Shown: piece after piece, positions 24,051 to 32,541 of the stretch
How the letters are laid out: each line of letters opens with the position of its first letter
Numbering within the stretch: position 1 is the first letter of the stretch
Source: DASPWW01 sp963803425
GTDB lineage: Bacteria; Actinomycetota; Thermoleophilia; Solirubrobacterales; 70-9
Reading direction: 5' to 3'
DNA: 64,000 nucleotides
Assembly: GCA_963803425.1 (NCBI GenBank)
Contig: CAWDMA010000001.1
Location: 1,736,001-1,800,000, forward strand
Program-made: the position numbers and the translations under genes
The notes under the pieces: generated by a model
Told to the model about the DNA's origin: nothing
Database searches by the model: none
Seen by the model: only the letters and a program-made list of their open reading frames with translations

Positions 24051-25349
24051 CTAGCTGAGCGGAGCATCGCGCAGCGGCCGCCGCGCCGTCTCGGCGACCG
24101 CGAACACGATCACCGCGAGCACGACCACGGCCGTCACGACCAGGAGAAAGGCGGGCGCGACGTCGTCTCCGGTCCACTCGACGAGCAGGGTGCCGAGGAA
24201 CGGCGCCAGCCCGCCGAACAGGGCGACCGCGATGTTGTAGCCGATCGCCATCCCGCTGAACCTGTATGGGGTCGGGAACTGCTCCGGGATCGTCACAGCG
24301 GCGACCGCCTGGAAGGCGCCGACCGGGAGCGCGAACGCGATCGTGCCGATGTACGCCGCCGCGACCGTCCCCTGCGACAGCAGCAGGAACAGCGGCAGCG
24401 GCGCCACCGCGAGCACGACCGTCACCCAGATCAGCATCGGGCGCCGCCCGGTCCGGTCGGCCGCCCACCCGGCGACCGCCATCACGCCCAGGATCACGGT
24501 GGAGGCGACCGTGGCGGCGGCGAGCGCCGTTTCGTGGCCGACCCCGACGATCGAGTCGAGGTAGGTGGGGACATAGGTGATCCCGAGGAAGTAGGAGACG
24601 GACCCGAGCGCGGACAGCGCGAACGCGAGCCGTACGGTCGGGCCCGCCCTCCGCACCGCTACGGCGGACGGATGCGCCACCACCCGGCCCGTGTCGCGGA
24701 GGTGCTTGAACGCCGGCGTCTCGTGGATCCGGTAGCGGGCGAACAGGGCGTACAGCGCGATCAGACCCCCGAGCAGGAACGGCAGCCGCCATCCCCACGA
24801 GTCGAGCTCGTCCCTGGACAGCACGCCGACGACCAGGGTCGAGACCCCGATCGCGAGCAGGGCGCCGACTCCGGCGGTGATCGGGGCGAGGCTGGCGACA
24901 AAGCCGCGGCGCTCGCGCGGCGCGATCTCCACCAGGTAGACGAGCACCGCCGTGTACTCCCCGCCGACGGAGAACCCCATCACGACCCGCAGCACGACGA
25001 GCAGTATCGGTGCGGCCACTCCGATCTCGGAGTGCGTCGGGAGCAGCCCGATCAGGACCAGCGGCACCGCCATCATCGCCGCCGAGATGATCAGCGTGGC
25101 GCGCCGCCCCAGCCGGTCGCCGAACTCCCCGAACGCGATCGCGCCCAGCGGTCGCGCCAGGTAGGAGACCGCGAACACGCCCAGCGTCGCCAGCAGCGAG
25201 GCGATGTGGTCGTCCGAGGGGAAGAACAGCCGGGCGATCACCGGCGCCAGGTAGATGTAGACGCTGAAGTCGTACCACTCCAGGATCGTCCCGACGGAGG
25301 GCCCGACGAGGTCGCGCCCGATCCGGAGCCGGCGCGGCTCGGCGCTCAC
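24051..25349 (-). CDS. MFS transporter, metabolite:H+ symporter (MHS/ProP) type
   Basis: 432 residues from GTG 25349, which overlaps the formiminotransferase TGA (GTGA); an upstream start would lie inside that gene. Twelve predicted helices. Family marks: EWYDFSVYIYLAP in helix 1, ARPLGAIAFGEFGDRLGRR in loop 2-3, and GFSVGGEYTAVLVYLVE in helix 4. Relatives import osmolytes, dicarboxylates or aromatic acids with protons. Cotranscription with ftcD hints at a histidine-, formimino- or carboxylate-type substrate, unproven. Confidence 0.9.
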   Translation of the reverse strand: MSAEPRRLRIGRDLVGPSVGTILEWYDFSVYIYLAPVIARLFFPSDDHIASLLATLGVFAVSYLARPLGAIAFGEFGDRLGRRATLIISAAMMAVPLVLIGLLPTHSEIGVAAPILLVVLRVVMGFSVGGEYTAVLVYLVEIAPRERRGFVASLAPITAGVGALLAIGVSTLVVGVLSRDELDSWGWRLPFLLGGLIALYALFARYRIHETPAFKHLRDTGRVVAHPSAVAVRRAGPTVRLAFALSALGSVSYFLGITYVPTYLDSIVGVGHETALAAATVASTVILGVMAVAGWAADRTGRRPMLIWVTVVLAVAPLPLFLLLSQGTVAAAYIGTIAFALPVGAFQAVAAVTIPEQFPTPYRFSGMAIGYNIAVALFGGLAPFLGTLLVEWTGDDVAPAFLLVVTAVVVLAVIVFAVAETARRPLRDAPLS

Positions 25350-26230
25350 TCGATCCCCGCAAGGCGGCGCTCGATCACGTGCAGCTCCGGGTCGAAGCCG
25401 GCGATCGGGACGTCGGCCGGGTAGTCGTCGACCGCCGACTCGGGAACCAGCCCGACCAGCTCCGCCTCCACCGGCGCGGCGGCGTGCGGGGCGGCGAGGC
25501 GGCGGATCTCCTCGACGACGAGGCGCAGCGGAACGGCCGTCAGGTCGTGCACGTTGGTCGATACCTGCACCCGGTCGCCGGGCAGCGCGATCGCAAGCGC
25601 CCTCACACCGGTCAACCCGCCGCCCGCTTCGCGCAGCTCGGCGGCAACGGACCGCCCGATCTCGATGTCGGCGGTATCGAGGACGACGTTGAAGGCGGCC
25701 AGCGGGGGGCGGGACGTGACCAGGGTGGCTCCCGCGGTCGAGTGCGGCGCGTCCGGGCCGTGGTCGGCGGCGAGCTCGCGGGCGGCCATCCGGCGGGCGA
25801 GCTCGTCGAGGCCGCCGCGGCGGAAGTAGGCCCGCTCGCGCCGCTCCTCGGTCGCGGCCAGCTCCCCGTACAGGAAGACGGGCACGGCAAGGGTCGAGGC
25901 GATCGCCTCGGCGGTGGCGAGGGCGGCGCGACGGGCGCGCTCGCGGTCGGCCGCGTCGACGTACACGAGCGGGCACACGTCGAGCGCCCCGACGCACGGG
26001 TGGGCGCCGTCGGCCGCCCGCATGTCGATCCGCTCGGCGCCGACGCGGGCCCCGTCGAGCAGCGCTTCCGCGAGTGGATCGGCCTCGCCGGCGAGCGTGA
26101 AGACGCTGCGGTGGTGGGTGGGGTCCGCGTGGACGTCGAGCAGCGCTGCATGCTCGGCCAGCGCGGCGTCGATCGCCTCGATCACGGTCGCGTCGCGACC
26201 CTCGGAGAAGTTCGGCACCGCAAGCAGCAT
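25346..26230 (-). CDS. ftcD: glutamate formimidoyltransferase
   Basis: 294 residues covering the N- and C-subdomains of the formiminotransferase fold, without the cyclodeaminase half. Signature blocks: VPNFSEGRDATVIEAI, the catalytic His region DPTHHRSVFTLAG, GAHPCVGALDVCPLVYV and FNVVLDT. Transfers the formimino group of N-formiminoglutamate to tetrahydrofolate at the end of histidine breakdown. No hut genes are in the window, so the source of substrate is not visible. Confidence 0.9.
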   Translation of the reverse strand: MLLAVPNFSEGRDATVIEAIDAALAEHAALLDVHADPTHHRSVFTLAGEADPLAEALLDGARVGAERIDMRAADGAHPCVGALDVCPLVYVDAADRERARRAALATAEAIASTLAVPVFLYGELAATEERRERAYFRRGGLDELARRMAARELAADHGPDAPHSTAGATLVTSRPPLAAFNVVLDTADIEIGRSVAAELREAGGGLTGVRALAIALPGDRVQVSTNVHDLTAVPLRLVVEEIRRLAAPHAAAPVEAELVGLVPESAVDDYPADVPIAGFDPELHVIERRLAGIE

Positions 26231-26241
26231 CGGGCCTCGGC

Positions 26242-27186
26242 TCAGATCAGCAGCTCGCCGGCGCGCACGACCGGCTCGCCGTCGAGCATCAGGTCCGGCT
26301 TCATCACCACGCAGTCGAGGTGGACGGGGACCTGGACGGTGCCGCCGATCGCCTTGGAGGCGCCGAAGGCGACGTGCGCGGTACCGAGGATCTTCTCGTC
26401 CTCGATCACGTTGCCGGTCAGGGTCGCCTTCTCGTTCGTGCCGATCCCGAGCTCAGCCACGGTGCTCGCCTCGGGCCCGTGCGGCGCGAGCAGCTCGATC
26501 AGCGCGGACCCGGCCGTGCCGGTCGCGTCGACGAGCCGGTCGCCCTCGACCGTCAGCGTCACGGGCTCGTCCGGGATCCCGACCGTCGCGATCGAGCCGT
26601 CGATCACCAGCCGCCCCTCACCCCCGCTCGGCGAGATGAACCCCTCCCCGCACGGGATGTTGCCGAACGCCCCCGGCTGAGTCAGCTCACCGGCGTCGGC
26701 GATCGCCGCGCGGCCCTCCAGCGCGAGCCGCAGATCGCTCCCGTTCGCGCACGTGATCCGGGCCTCCGAGGCGGCGTCGAGCGCCTCGGCGAGCGCGTTC
26801 CCCCGCCGCCGCAGCTCGCCGATGTCCGCGCTCATCAACCGGGCCAGGATGTCCTCGTCGACGCCCGGAAGCGTCCCGATCCGCGCCCCCGCCTCGCTCG
26901 CCGCCTTCCGCGCCGCGGTGTGCGAGAGCGACTGCACGGTAGGCGCGAGCACGACGTCGGCGTCGAGCATCGCCGCGGCGACCGTCGCGGGCGGCTCCGC
27001 CGCGTGCGAGCGGCGCTCGGCGATCACGGCGCGCACCGCGTCCGCGCCCGCGTCCTGGGCGCAGGCCCGGAGCCGCTCGCCGAGCGACTCGGTCGCCGGG
27101 TTGCACACGACCAGCACGTCCTCGCCCGCCGCAACGGCGAGGCAGTCGTTGACGACGACGCCGACCGCTCGCTCGAGCTCGTCCAC
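26242..27186 (-). CDS. aminopeptidase T-like protein (COG2309)
   Basis: 314 residues resembling the short COG2309 group related to M29 aminopeptidases and NicX-type ring-opening dioxygenases. Visible: N-terminal cofactor-like half with VLVVCNPATESLGERL, then ANGSDLRLALEGR, a GNIPCGEGFISP metal-site loop, AELGIGTNEKA and the C-terminal GTAHVAFGASKAIGG with HLDCVVMKPDL. Metal-dependent hydrolysis is likely; peptide versus heterocycle substrate cannot be decided. It is 11 nt upstream of ftcD and probably in the same operon. Confidence 0.8.
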   Translation of the reverse strand: MDELERAVGVVVNDCLAVAAGEDVLVVCNPATESLGERLRACAQDAGADAVRAVIAERRSHAAEPPATVAAAMLDADVVLAPTVQSLSHTAARKAASEAGARIGTLPGVDEDILARLMSADIGELRRRGNALAEALDAASEARITCANGSDLRLALEGRAAIADAGELTQPGAFGNIPCGEGFISPSGGEGRLVIDGSIATVGIPDEPVTLTVEGDRLVDATGTAGSALIELLAPHGPEASTVAELGIGTNEKATLTGNVIEDEKILGTAHVAFGASKAIGGTVQVPVHLDCVVMKPDLMLDGEPVVRAGELLI

Positions 27187-27213
27187 CCCCGAGACCCTAC
27201 CCCGGGCCCGCCG

Positions 27214-27516
27214 CTAGTACTTGTCCTCGTACTTCTGGGCCTCCTTCTCGCCCTTCTGCTCGCCCTGCTTCGCCTCCTGCTCGCCCTTCTGCTCGCCCTG
27301 CTTCGCCTCCTGCTCGCCCTTCTGCTCGCCCTGCTTCGCCTCCTGCTCGCCCTGCTTCGCCTCCTGCTCGCCCTTCGCGATCCCCTGCTGCGCCTCGCTG
27401 GAGCCGTCGTCGTCGTCACCGCCGCAGCCGGCCCAGCCGGCGCCTGCGACGGCCACCGCGAGCGTCACGGCCGCCGCCGCGACGCGGTTGCGCCAGCGCG
27501 AGTCCGATGAAGTCAT
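27214..27516 (-). CDS. lipoprotein with KQGEQ repeats
   Basis: 100 residues. Signal peptide with lipobox WAGCGG (Cys about residue 31), a DDDDGSS spacer, then a highly charged repeat region built from EAKQGEQKGEQ units (11 residues, 33 bp), ending EAQKYEDKY. Likely an extended, helical, surface-tethered polyampholyte. GGGGAG lies 8 nt before the ATG. No family match recognised. Confidence 0.75.
   Translation of the reverse strand: MTSSDSRWRNRVAAAAVTLAVAVAGAGWAGCGGDDDDGSSEAQQGIAKGEQEAKQGEQEAKQGEQKGEQEAKQGEQKGEQEAKQGEQKGEKEAQKYEDKY
27253..27351 (-). repeat. three perfect 33-bp tandem repeats
   Basis: Identical units at 27253-27285, 27286-27318 and 27319-27351, followed by a 22-bp partial copy. 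They encode the charged repeat of the lipoprotein. Perfect identity suggests recent expansion. Confidence 0.9.
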
Positions 27517-27533
27517 TCGCGTGTCTCCCCTCG

Positions 27534-27563
27534 TTCGAGTGATCGCCCCGGCGCCGCTACGAT
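27534..27563 (+). promoter_or_regulatory. probable tRNA-Met promoter
   Basis: TTCGAG (27534-27539), 18 bp, TACGAT (27558-27563), with the tRNA 5' end 9 nt downstream. Confidence 0.5.
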
Positions 27564-27572
27564 CTCCCCCTC

Positions 27573-27646
27573 GCCGGAGTAGCTCAGTTGGTTAGAGCAG
27601 CGGAATCATAATCCGCGTGTCGGGGGTTCGAGTCCCTCCTCCGGCA
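27573..27646 (+). tRNA. tRNA-Met (CAT), probably elongator
   Basis: 74-nt cloverleaf: acceptor GCCGGAG pairs CTCCGGC, D-arm GCTC/GAGC, anticodon stem GCGGA/TCCGC around loop ATCATAA (anticodon CAT), variable GTGTC, T-arm GGGGG-TTCGAGT-CCCTC with one G-U pair, discriminator A; no CCA directly encoded. The unpaired-start features of initiator tRNA are absent. Overall it resembles elongator Met tRNA, but a lysidine-modified Ile2 tRNA has the same anticodon and cannot be excluded. Confidence 0.9.
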
Positions 27647-27720
27647 TCCATCCATCGCGCTCATCCTCGGGGGCGGCCGCGTTCACGACCCCGGCGAGCA
27701 CGCAGTCGACGGACGCCGCG

Positions 27721-27999
27721 CTAGCCCTCCTGCTCGCCGATGCTGAAGTTCACGGACCCGTCCGTGACCGTCGCGTCGAGCTGCTTGTCGTCGAGGATCT
27801 CGGCCGCGGTCGGCTCGACGCACACCTCGACCTGATCGCCCGAGACGATCTGGTCGTCCGGCTCCGCAGCGTCAGCGATCGAGACGACCGGGCCGGCATC
27901 GGGCTGCGGGCTGATCCTGAACACGGACTCCTCCGGCCCCTGCTGGGCGGCGAGTATCCCCCGGATCGCCTCCGAGGCCTGCGGCGTGATCGCGAGCAT
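27721..27999 (-). CDS. IscA/HesB-like fold protein lacking Fe-S cysteines
   Basis: 92 residues from ATG 27999 with AAGGAGG 7 nt upstream. The opening MLAITPQASEAIRGILA and the end LDDKQLDATV-x-GSVNFSI match A-type Fe-S carrier (HesB/IscA) strands. The cluster-binding cysteines, including the C-terminal CxC, are absent; the only Cys is 60. It is probably a non-cluster-binding relative common in actinobacteria. Convergence of an IscA-like and an IscU-like degenerate protein in one window is notable. Divergent from the permease gene at 28145. Confidence 0.75.
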   Translation of the reverse strand: MLAITPQASEAIRGILAAQQGPEESVFRISPQPDAGPVVSIADAAEPDDQIVSGDQVEVCVEPTAAEILDDKQLDATVTDGSVNFSIGEQEG

Positions 28000-28144
28000 G
28001 TCCTGCCTCCTTCGCGTGCGCTTGACCGTTGTCGGTGCGCCTACCCGGGCTCCACCCTCCGAAACCCGGCTTCCCCGGCCGGGCGAGGACATATACCCTG
28101 CTCGGCGGCCGCTCGCAACGACGCGAGCGCCAAGGAGGTACGGG

Positions 28145-29671
28145 GTGGAGAGCACAGCGGTTCCAGCCGATTCGGCGGCGCCGGGGACATCCGGGGTCGT
28201 CGACAAGGGCCTGAAGAAGAACGCGATCGGGTTCGTCTCGAGCGTCGTGATCGGCGTCGCCTCGACGGCGCCGGGATACTCGCTCGCCGCCACGCTCGGA
28301 TTCATCGTCGTGGTCGTCGGGTTCCAGGCGCCAGCGGTCCTGCTGCTCAGCTTCATCCCGATGTTCCTGGTCGCCGGCGGCTACTACTACATGAACCGCG
28401 CCGACCCGGACTGCGGGACCTCGTTCTCGTGGGTGACGAAGGCGATGGGCCCTCAGATCGGGTGGCTCGCGGGATGGGCGATCGTCGTCGCGGACATCAT
28501 CGTGATGGCGAACCTCGCGCAGATCGCCGGCCTCTACACGTTCCTTCTGTTCGACTGGAACTCGGCGGCCGACTCGACGTTCTGGGTCACGGTCGTGGGC
28601 GTGATCTGGATCATCGTGATGACCGCGATCGTGACGATCGGGATCGAGCTCTCGGCCCGAACCCAGGTGGGGCTGCTGGCAGCCGAGGTCGTCACGCTCG
28701 CGGCGTTCGCCGCGGTGGCGCTGATCAAGGTGTACGCGGGCACCGCCCCGGCAACCTCCGTGCACCCGAGCCTGAGCTGGGTGAATCCTTTCGAGGTCCC
28801 GGTGACGGCGATCGCGAGCGGCCTCCTCCTGGGGGTGTTCATCTACTGGGGCTGGGACACGACCGCGACCGTGAACGAGGAGACTGAGGACTCAACCGAG
28901 GCGCCGGGCAAGGCGACCGTGATCAGCACGGTGATCCTGCTCGCGATCTACGTGGTGGTCGCCGTCGCGGCGGAGGCGTACGCGGGGATCGACGAGCTCA
29001 AGCACAACAAGGACGACGTGCTCAGCGCGCTCGGCAAAGAGGTGTTCGGGTCGCCGCTCGACAAGCTGCTGATCATCGCCGTCCTCACCTCCGCGGCCGC
29101 GTCCACCCAGACGACGATCCTGCCGACCGCCCGCACGACGCTGTCGATGGCGCGCGCCCGCGCGATGCCTGCCGCCCTGGGAGACGTCCACCCGCGCTTC
29201 CTCACGCCTCACGTCTCGACGATCCTGATGGGGGTCGTCTCGATCGTCTGGTACGTCGGGCTGACGACCGTCAGCGAGAACCTCCTGTTCGACTCGCTGA
29301 CGGCGCTCGGCCTGATGATCGCCTTCTACATCGGGCTGACCGGTTTCGCGTGCACGATCTACTACCGCCGCGAGCTGCTCAACAGCGTTCGAAACTTCCT
29401 CTTCATCGGGGTGGGCCCGTTCGTCGGCGGCCTGATCTTGTTCTACCTGCTGGCCAAGAACGCGATCACGCTCAGCGATCCGGCGGAGGCGTACACCGGA
29501 TCCTTTCTCGGGCTGGGCGTGCCGCTCGTGATCGGGATCGCGTTCGGGATCCTCGGGTTCGTGCTGATGGCGTGGACGTGGATCGCGAAGCCCGAGTTCT
29601 TCCGCCGCCGGCCGGAGACCGTCCCGCCGGAGATCCTCGCCCGCGCCCCCGCCGCCGGCGGCGAGAGCTGA
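28145..29671 (+). CDS. APC-superfamily permease without stress domain
   Basis: 508 residues from GTG 28145 with AAGGAGG 6 nt upstream; the longer open frame has no signal. About 12 membrane helices; helix 1 region IGFVSSVVIGVASTAPGYSLA and helix 6 region SGLLLGVFIYWGWDTTATVNEE fit APC amino-acid/polyamine-type permeases. It is followed 1 nt later by a universal stress protein gene, whereas two related-looking permeases in this window carry that domain fused. The substrate is unknown; amino acids or cations are possible. Confidence 0.88.
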   Translation: MESTAVPADSAAPGTSGVVDKGLKKNAIGFVSSVVIGVASTAPGYSLAATLGFIVVVVGFQAPAVLLLSFIPMFLVAGGYYYMNRADPDCGTSFSWVTKAMGPQIGWLAGWAIVVADIIVMANLAQIAGLYTFLLFDWNSAADSTFWVTVVGVIWIIVMTAIVTIGIELSARTQVGLLAAEVVTLAAFAAVALIKVYAGTAPATSVHPSLSWVNPFEVPVTAIASGLLLGVFIYWGWDTTATVNEETEDSTEAPGKATVISTVILLAIYVVVAVAAEAYAGIDELKHNKDDVLSALGKEVFGSPLDKLLIIAVLTSAAASTQTTILPTARTTLSMARARAMPAALGDVHPRFLTPHVSTILMGVVSIVWYVGLTTVSENLLFDSLTALGLMIAFYIGLTGFACTIYYRRELLNSVRNFLFIGVGPFVGGLILFYLLAKNAITLSDPAEAYTGSFLGLGVPLVIGIAFGILGFVLMAWTWIAKPEFFRRRPETVPPEILARAPAAGGES

Positions 29672-29672
29672 G

Positions 29673-30089
29673 ATGCCGGGGATAGTCGTCGGCTACGACG
29701 GGACCGAGCCCTCGAAGGCGGCTCTCGAAACCGCCGTCGGCCTGGCCCGGGACACCGGCGAATCGGTGTTCGTCGTGTTCGGCTATGGCGTCAACCCGAT
29801 GGGCGGCGAGGTCCAGGACCACGCCGCCGCGCTGAAGGAGCGCGGCGAGAGGGTGACCGCCGATGCGGTTGCCGTGGCGAGAAACGCGAGCGTCGAGGCA
29901 GAGATCGTGCTCACCGACCTCGAGGGCCCCGAGGCGCTGATTTCGGCCGGCGACGACTGTGGCGCGCGGATGATCGTGGTCGGGAGCCGCGGCGAGGGCC
30001 CGATCCGCGGTGCGCTGCTCGGGGTGACCGCGTACCGCCTGGTTCACATCTCCGATCGGCCCGTGCTCGTCGTCCCCGCACGGCGCTGA
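29673..30089 (+). CDS. universal stress protein (UspA family)
   Basis: 138 residues, alpha/beta Rossmann-like USP fold. Starts GIVVGYDGTEPSKAALETAV and ends with the ATP-binding G-2x-G-9x-G-type motif in GSRGEGPIRGALLGVTAYRL and PVLVVPARR, so it is of the nucleotide-binding class. One nucleotide separates it from the permease stop: probably a regulatory subunit of that transporter. A terminator-like hairpin follows. Confidence 0.92.
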   Translation: MPGIVVGYDGTEPSKAALETAVGLARDTGESVFVVFGYGVNPMGGEVQDHAAALKERGERVTADAVAVARNASVEAEIVLTDLEGPEALISAGDDCGARMIVVGSRGEGPIRGALLGVTAYRLVHISDRPVLVVPARR

Positions 30090-30092
30090 GCT

Positions 30093-30115
30093 CAGCTCCC
30101 GGCGGCGGGAAGCTG
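30093..30115 (+). terminator. stem-loop terminator after usp
   Basis: Arms CAGC-TCCCG and CGGGA-AGCTG with a GCGG loop (one bulged A) start 3 nt after the usp stop. No U-tract. The following 90 bp hold the upstream region of the redox operon. Confidence 0.5.
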
Positions 30116-30204
30116 GGAGCGGGGGCGACAGCGCGCGCCACCTAAGAGGATTCTCACCGTCGTCTCATTCGGGCTTAAGGTCCTCCTCCGACCATTGATC
30201 CCAC

Positions 30205-30531
30205 GTGAATCCGCGGCACGATCTCCGATCGAATCCGCGTGTGGCGGCGCGGGACACCGGCCTCAGGCGCGTTGCGCGCATAACGCGCGCGGGGGCCGTC
30301 GGAGCGGTGATCGTCACCGGCGGCCTCGCCGGCTGGGTTGCCCAGGCAAAGCCGGGGCGATCGACCTCCGCGCAGACCAGTCGGGCGACGGCTGGGTCCA
30401 CGACGCCCGAATCACCGCCGCCGTCCGTCACGCCACCCGGCACGGACGGCAGCGGCCAGGCGATCGCTCCACCGCCGACTTCCCCCGTGCCCGCAGTTCC
30501 CCCGCCCGCCACGGTCTCTGGCGGCTCTTAG
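30205..30531 (+). CDS. small membrane-anchored Pro-rich protein
   Basis: 108 residues, GTG start. Basic N-terminus (NPRHDLRSNPRVAARDTGLRR), one hydrophobic helix (about 28-45, AGAVGAVIVTGGLAGWVA), then a Ser/Thr/Pro-rich extracytoplasmic tail. Similar short proteins precede ApbE genes in actinobacterial redox clusters. It has no Cys, no heme motif and no S/T-G-A-S/T flavinylation site. It ends 1 nt before apbE; role unknown. Confidence 0.68.
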   Translation: MNPRHDLRSNPRVAARDTGLRRVARITRAGAVGAVIVTGGLAGWVAQAKPGRSTSAQTSRATAGSTTPESPPPSVTPPGTDGSGQAIAPPPTSPVPAVPPPATVSGGS

Positions 30532-30532
30532 G

Positions 30533-31450
30533 GTGCCGGAGTCGGTGGCCTGGCCGGCGCTGGGAACCACCGCAACGATCTTCCATACCGAATCGGAGAT
30601 GCTTGCCGAAGCGCGGTCGATGCTCGCCGAGGTGATCGCAGCGGTCGACCTCGCGTGCAGCCGCTTTCGTCCCGACTCGGAGCTCTCCAGGGTGAACCGG
30701 GCCGGCGGGCGACCGACCGCGGTCAGCGAGCTCTTCCTGGACGCGATCGAGGTATCGCTGCGAGCCGCGCGGCTCACCGATGGCGACGTCGACCCAACCG
30801 TGGGGGCGGCCCTGCGAGCCGCCGGCTACGACCGCGACTTCGAGCTCCTGGATGGCTCGGATGCCGCTGCGACTGCGTCGCGGCCGATCTCCGGCTGGAG
30901 GTCGGTCAGCGTGGATCGCGACGCGCGGACGGTACGTGTTCCAGATGGCGTCAAGCTCGACCTCGGGGCGACGGCCAAGGCTCTCGCGGCCGACCGAGCC
31001 GCCCGCCGGATCTCCCGGTGCATGCCCGGAGGGGTCTTGATCAATCTCGGGGGGGACATCTCGATCGCGGGAACGCCGCCTCCCGGCGGGTGGAGCGTGC
31101 AGCTCGACGAGGATCACGGTGCGGAGCTCGACCCGGCAGCGGAAACCGTGAGCCTCAGCGGGGGCGGGCTCGCGACCTCCAGCACCACGGTCCGGCGGTG
31201 GATCGCCGATGGCAGACCCAGGCACCACATCATCGATCCGCGCAGCGCAGACAGCGCGCCGGTGGTGTGGCGAGCGGTGAGCGTTGCCGCCGGATCCTGC
31301 GTGGATGCGAACATCGCGAGCACCGCAGCGATCATCCGTGGAACGCGGGCCCCGGAGTGGCTCGAGCGACTCGGGCTGCCGAGCCGCCTGGTGAGCGCAG
31401 ACGGCGCCGTGATGCGCTTGGCCAGCTGGCCGGCGCCGGTCGCCGAATGA
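30533..31450 (+). CDS. apbE: FAD:protein FMN transferase (ApbE)
   Basis: 305 residues from GTG 30533. Mg2+-dependent enzyme that attaches FMN from FAD covalently to Thr/Ser of redox proteins outside the cytoplasm. Blocks seen: LGTTATIFH, SRFRPDSELSRVNRAGG, VDPTVGAALRAAGYD, VKLDLGATAKALAADRAA, GGVLINLGGDISIAG and the C-terminal HHIIDPRS with the metal-site Asp/Thr region. No lipobox is seen, so it is likely cytosolic or secreted by another route. The acceptor is not obvious in this operon. Stop overlaps the next ATG (ATGA). Confidence 0.92.
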   Translation: MPESVAWPALGTTATIFHTESEMLAEARSMLAEVIAAVDLACSRFRPDSELSRVNRAGGRPTAVSELFLDAIEVSLRAARLTDGDVDPTVGAALRAAGYDRDFELLDGSDAAATASRPISGWRSVSVDRDARTVRVPDGVKLDLGATAKALAADRAARRISRCMPGGVLINLGGDISIAGTPPPGGWSVQLDEDHGAELDPAAETVSLSGGGLATSSTTVRRWIADGRPRHHIIDPRSADSAPVVWRAVSVAAGSCVDANIASTAAIIRGTRAPEWLERLGLPSRLVSADGAVMRLASWPAPVAE

Positions 31451-32541
31451 CCCTCGTCATGGCCGCGGCCCCGAGCGCCTGGTGGTACCTCAGTCGAGCC
31501 GGCGGGGCGGTGTCCCTGCTGCTGCTCACCGCAACGGTGGTGCTCGGCGTCCTCGACGTGAGCCGGTGGAGCAGCGAGCGCTGGCCACGCTTCGTCGTCG
31601 ACGGGCTGCATCGCAACGTGGCGCTGTTGGCCCTGATGACCCTTGCGATCCACATCGTCTCGGCGGTGGTCGACAGCTTCGCTCCGATCAGGGTCACCGA
31701 CGCCGTCATCCCCTTCATCTCCGCCTACCGGCCCATATGGCTGGGGATGGGTGCGCTGGCATTCGACATCCTCCTCGCCGTCACCCTGACGAGCCTGGCC
31801 CGAGTGACCCTCGGCCACGCCGCGTGGCGCGCAGTGCACTGGGCCGCGTACGCATGCTGGCCGCTGGCGCTGCTGCACGGGTTGGGGACGGGCACCGACA
31901 CGCCGTCGCTCTGGATGCTCGCGCTGAGCACCACATGTCTGGTGGCCGTCCTGATCGCCGCCGCGTGGCGGACCGCGGACGGCTGGCCCAACGACATGGG
32001 CCGGCGCAAGCTCGCCGCGACCGCGCTCGTGCTCGGTACCCCCGCGCTGCTCGCGTGGGTGATCGTCGGGCCCCTCGCCCCGGGTTGGGCCGGCAGAGCG
32101 GGGACCCCGACTTCGCTTCTTGCGGCGACGCAACCCAGCACCGCCCCCTCCTCGTCCAAGGCCGGCCCGAGCCTCCCGTTCGACGCCCGGCTGCGCGGGA
32201 TCGTCCGACAGCGCACGACCGTCGACGGGCAGGCCGCGGTGAACGTGTCGATGAGGATGCGCGGCGGCGCCGCGGGATCCCTCGACTTGCGAATAGTCGG
32301 TCAGCCGCTTCAGGGAGGCGGGGTCGCGATGAGCAGGGGCTCGGTGACGCTCAGCACTGCGGAAGCCCGAGGGGCCTACACGGGCGACATCCTCGCGTTG
32401 CAGGGCTCCCGGATAAAGGCCAGCGTCGCCCGGGGCTCGAGCCCGCCAATCGATCTCGACATCTCCCTCTCCATCGATCAACCTGCCCAGACCGTCTCGG
32501 GAACGGTTCACGGGCGCAGCGCCGGAGGCGGGAGCCGGTGA
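31447..32541 (+). CDS. ferric reductase-like transmembrane protein
   Basis: 364 residues. Six membrane helices (about 15-210) with histidines placed for heme b: LHRNVALLALMTLAIH on one helix and LGHAAWRAVHWAAYACWPLALLHG on the next pair, as in ferric reductase/YedZ-type domains. A C-terminal extracytoplasmic domain of about 130 residues (240-364) is beta-rich, with QRTTVDGQAAVNVSMRMRGG. It lacks the FAD/NAD-binding half of classical ferric reductases; electrons may instead arrive from the NuoF-like protein and ferredoxin encoded next. Overlaps both neighbours by 4 nt. Confidence 0.85.
   Translation: MTLVMAAAPSAWWYLSRAGGAVSLLLLTATVVLGVLDVSRWSSERWPRFVVDGLHRNVALLALMTLAIHIVSAVVDSFAPIRVTDAVIPFISAYRPIWLGMGALAFDILLAVTLTSLARVTLGHAAWRAVHWAAYACWPLALLHGLGTGTDTPSLWMLALSTTCLVAVLIAAAWRTADGWPNDMGRRKLAATALVLGTPALLAWVIVGPLAPGWAGRAGTPTSLLAATQPSTAPSSSKAGPSLPFDARLRGIVRQRTTVDGQAAVNVSMRMRGGAAGSLDLRIVGQPLQGGGVAMSRGSVTLSTAEARGAYTGDILALQGSRIKASVARGSSPPIDLDISLSIDQPAQTVSGTVHGRSAGGGSR

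Noticed and set aside
27573..27646. tRNA-Ile2 (CAT, lysidine) instead of tRNA-Met
   Set aside because: Body resembles elongator Met tRNA more, but this is not excluded by sequence alone.
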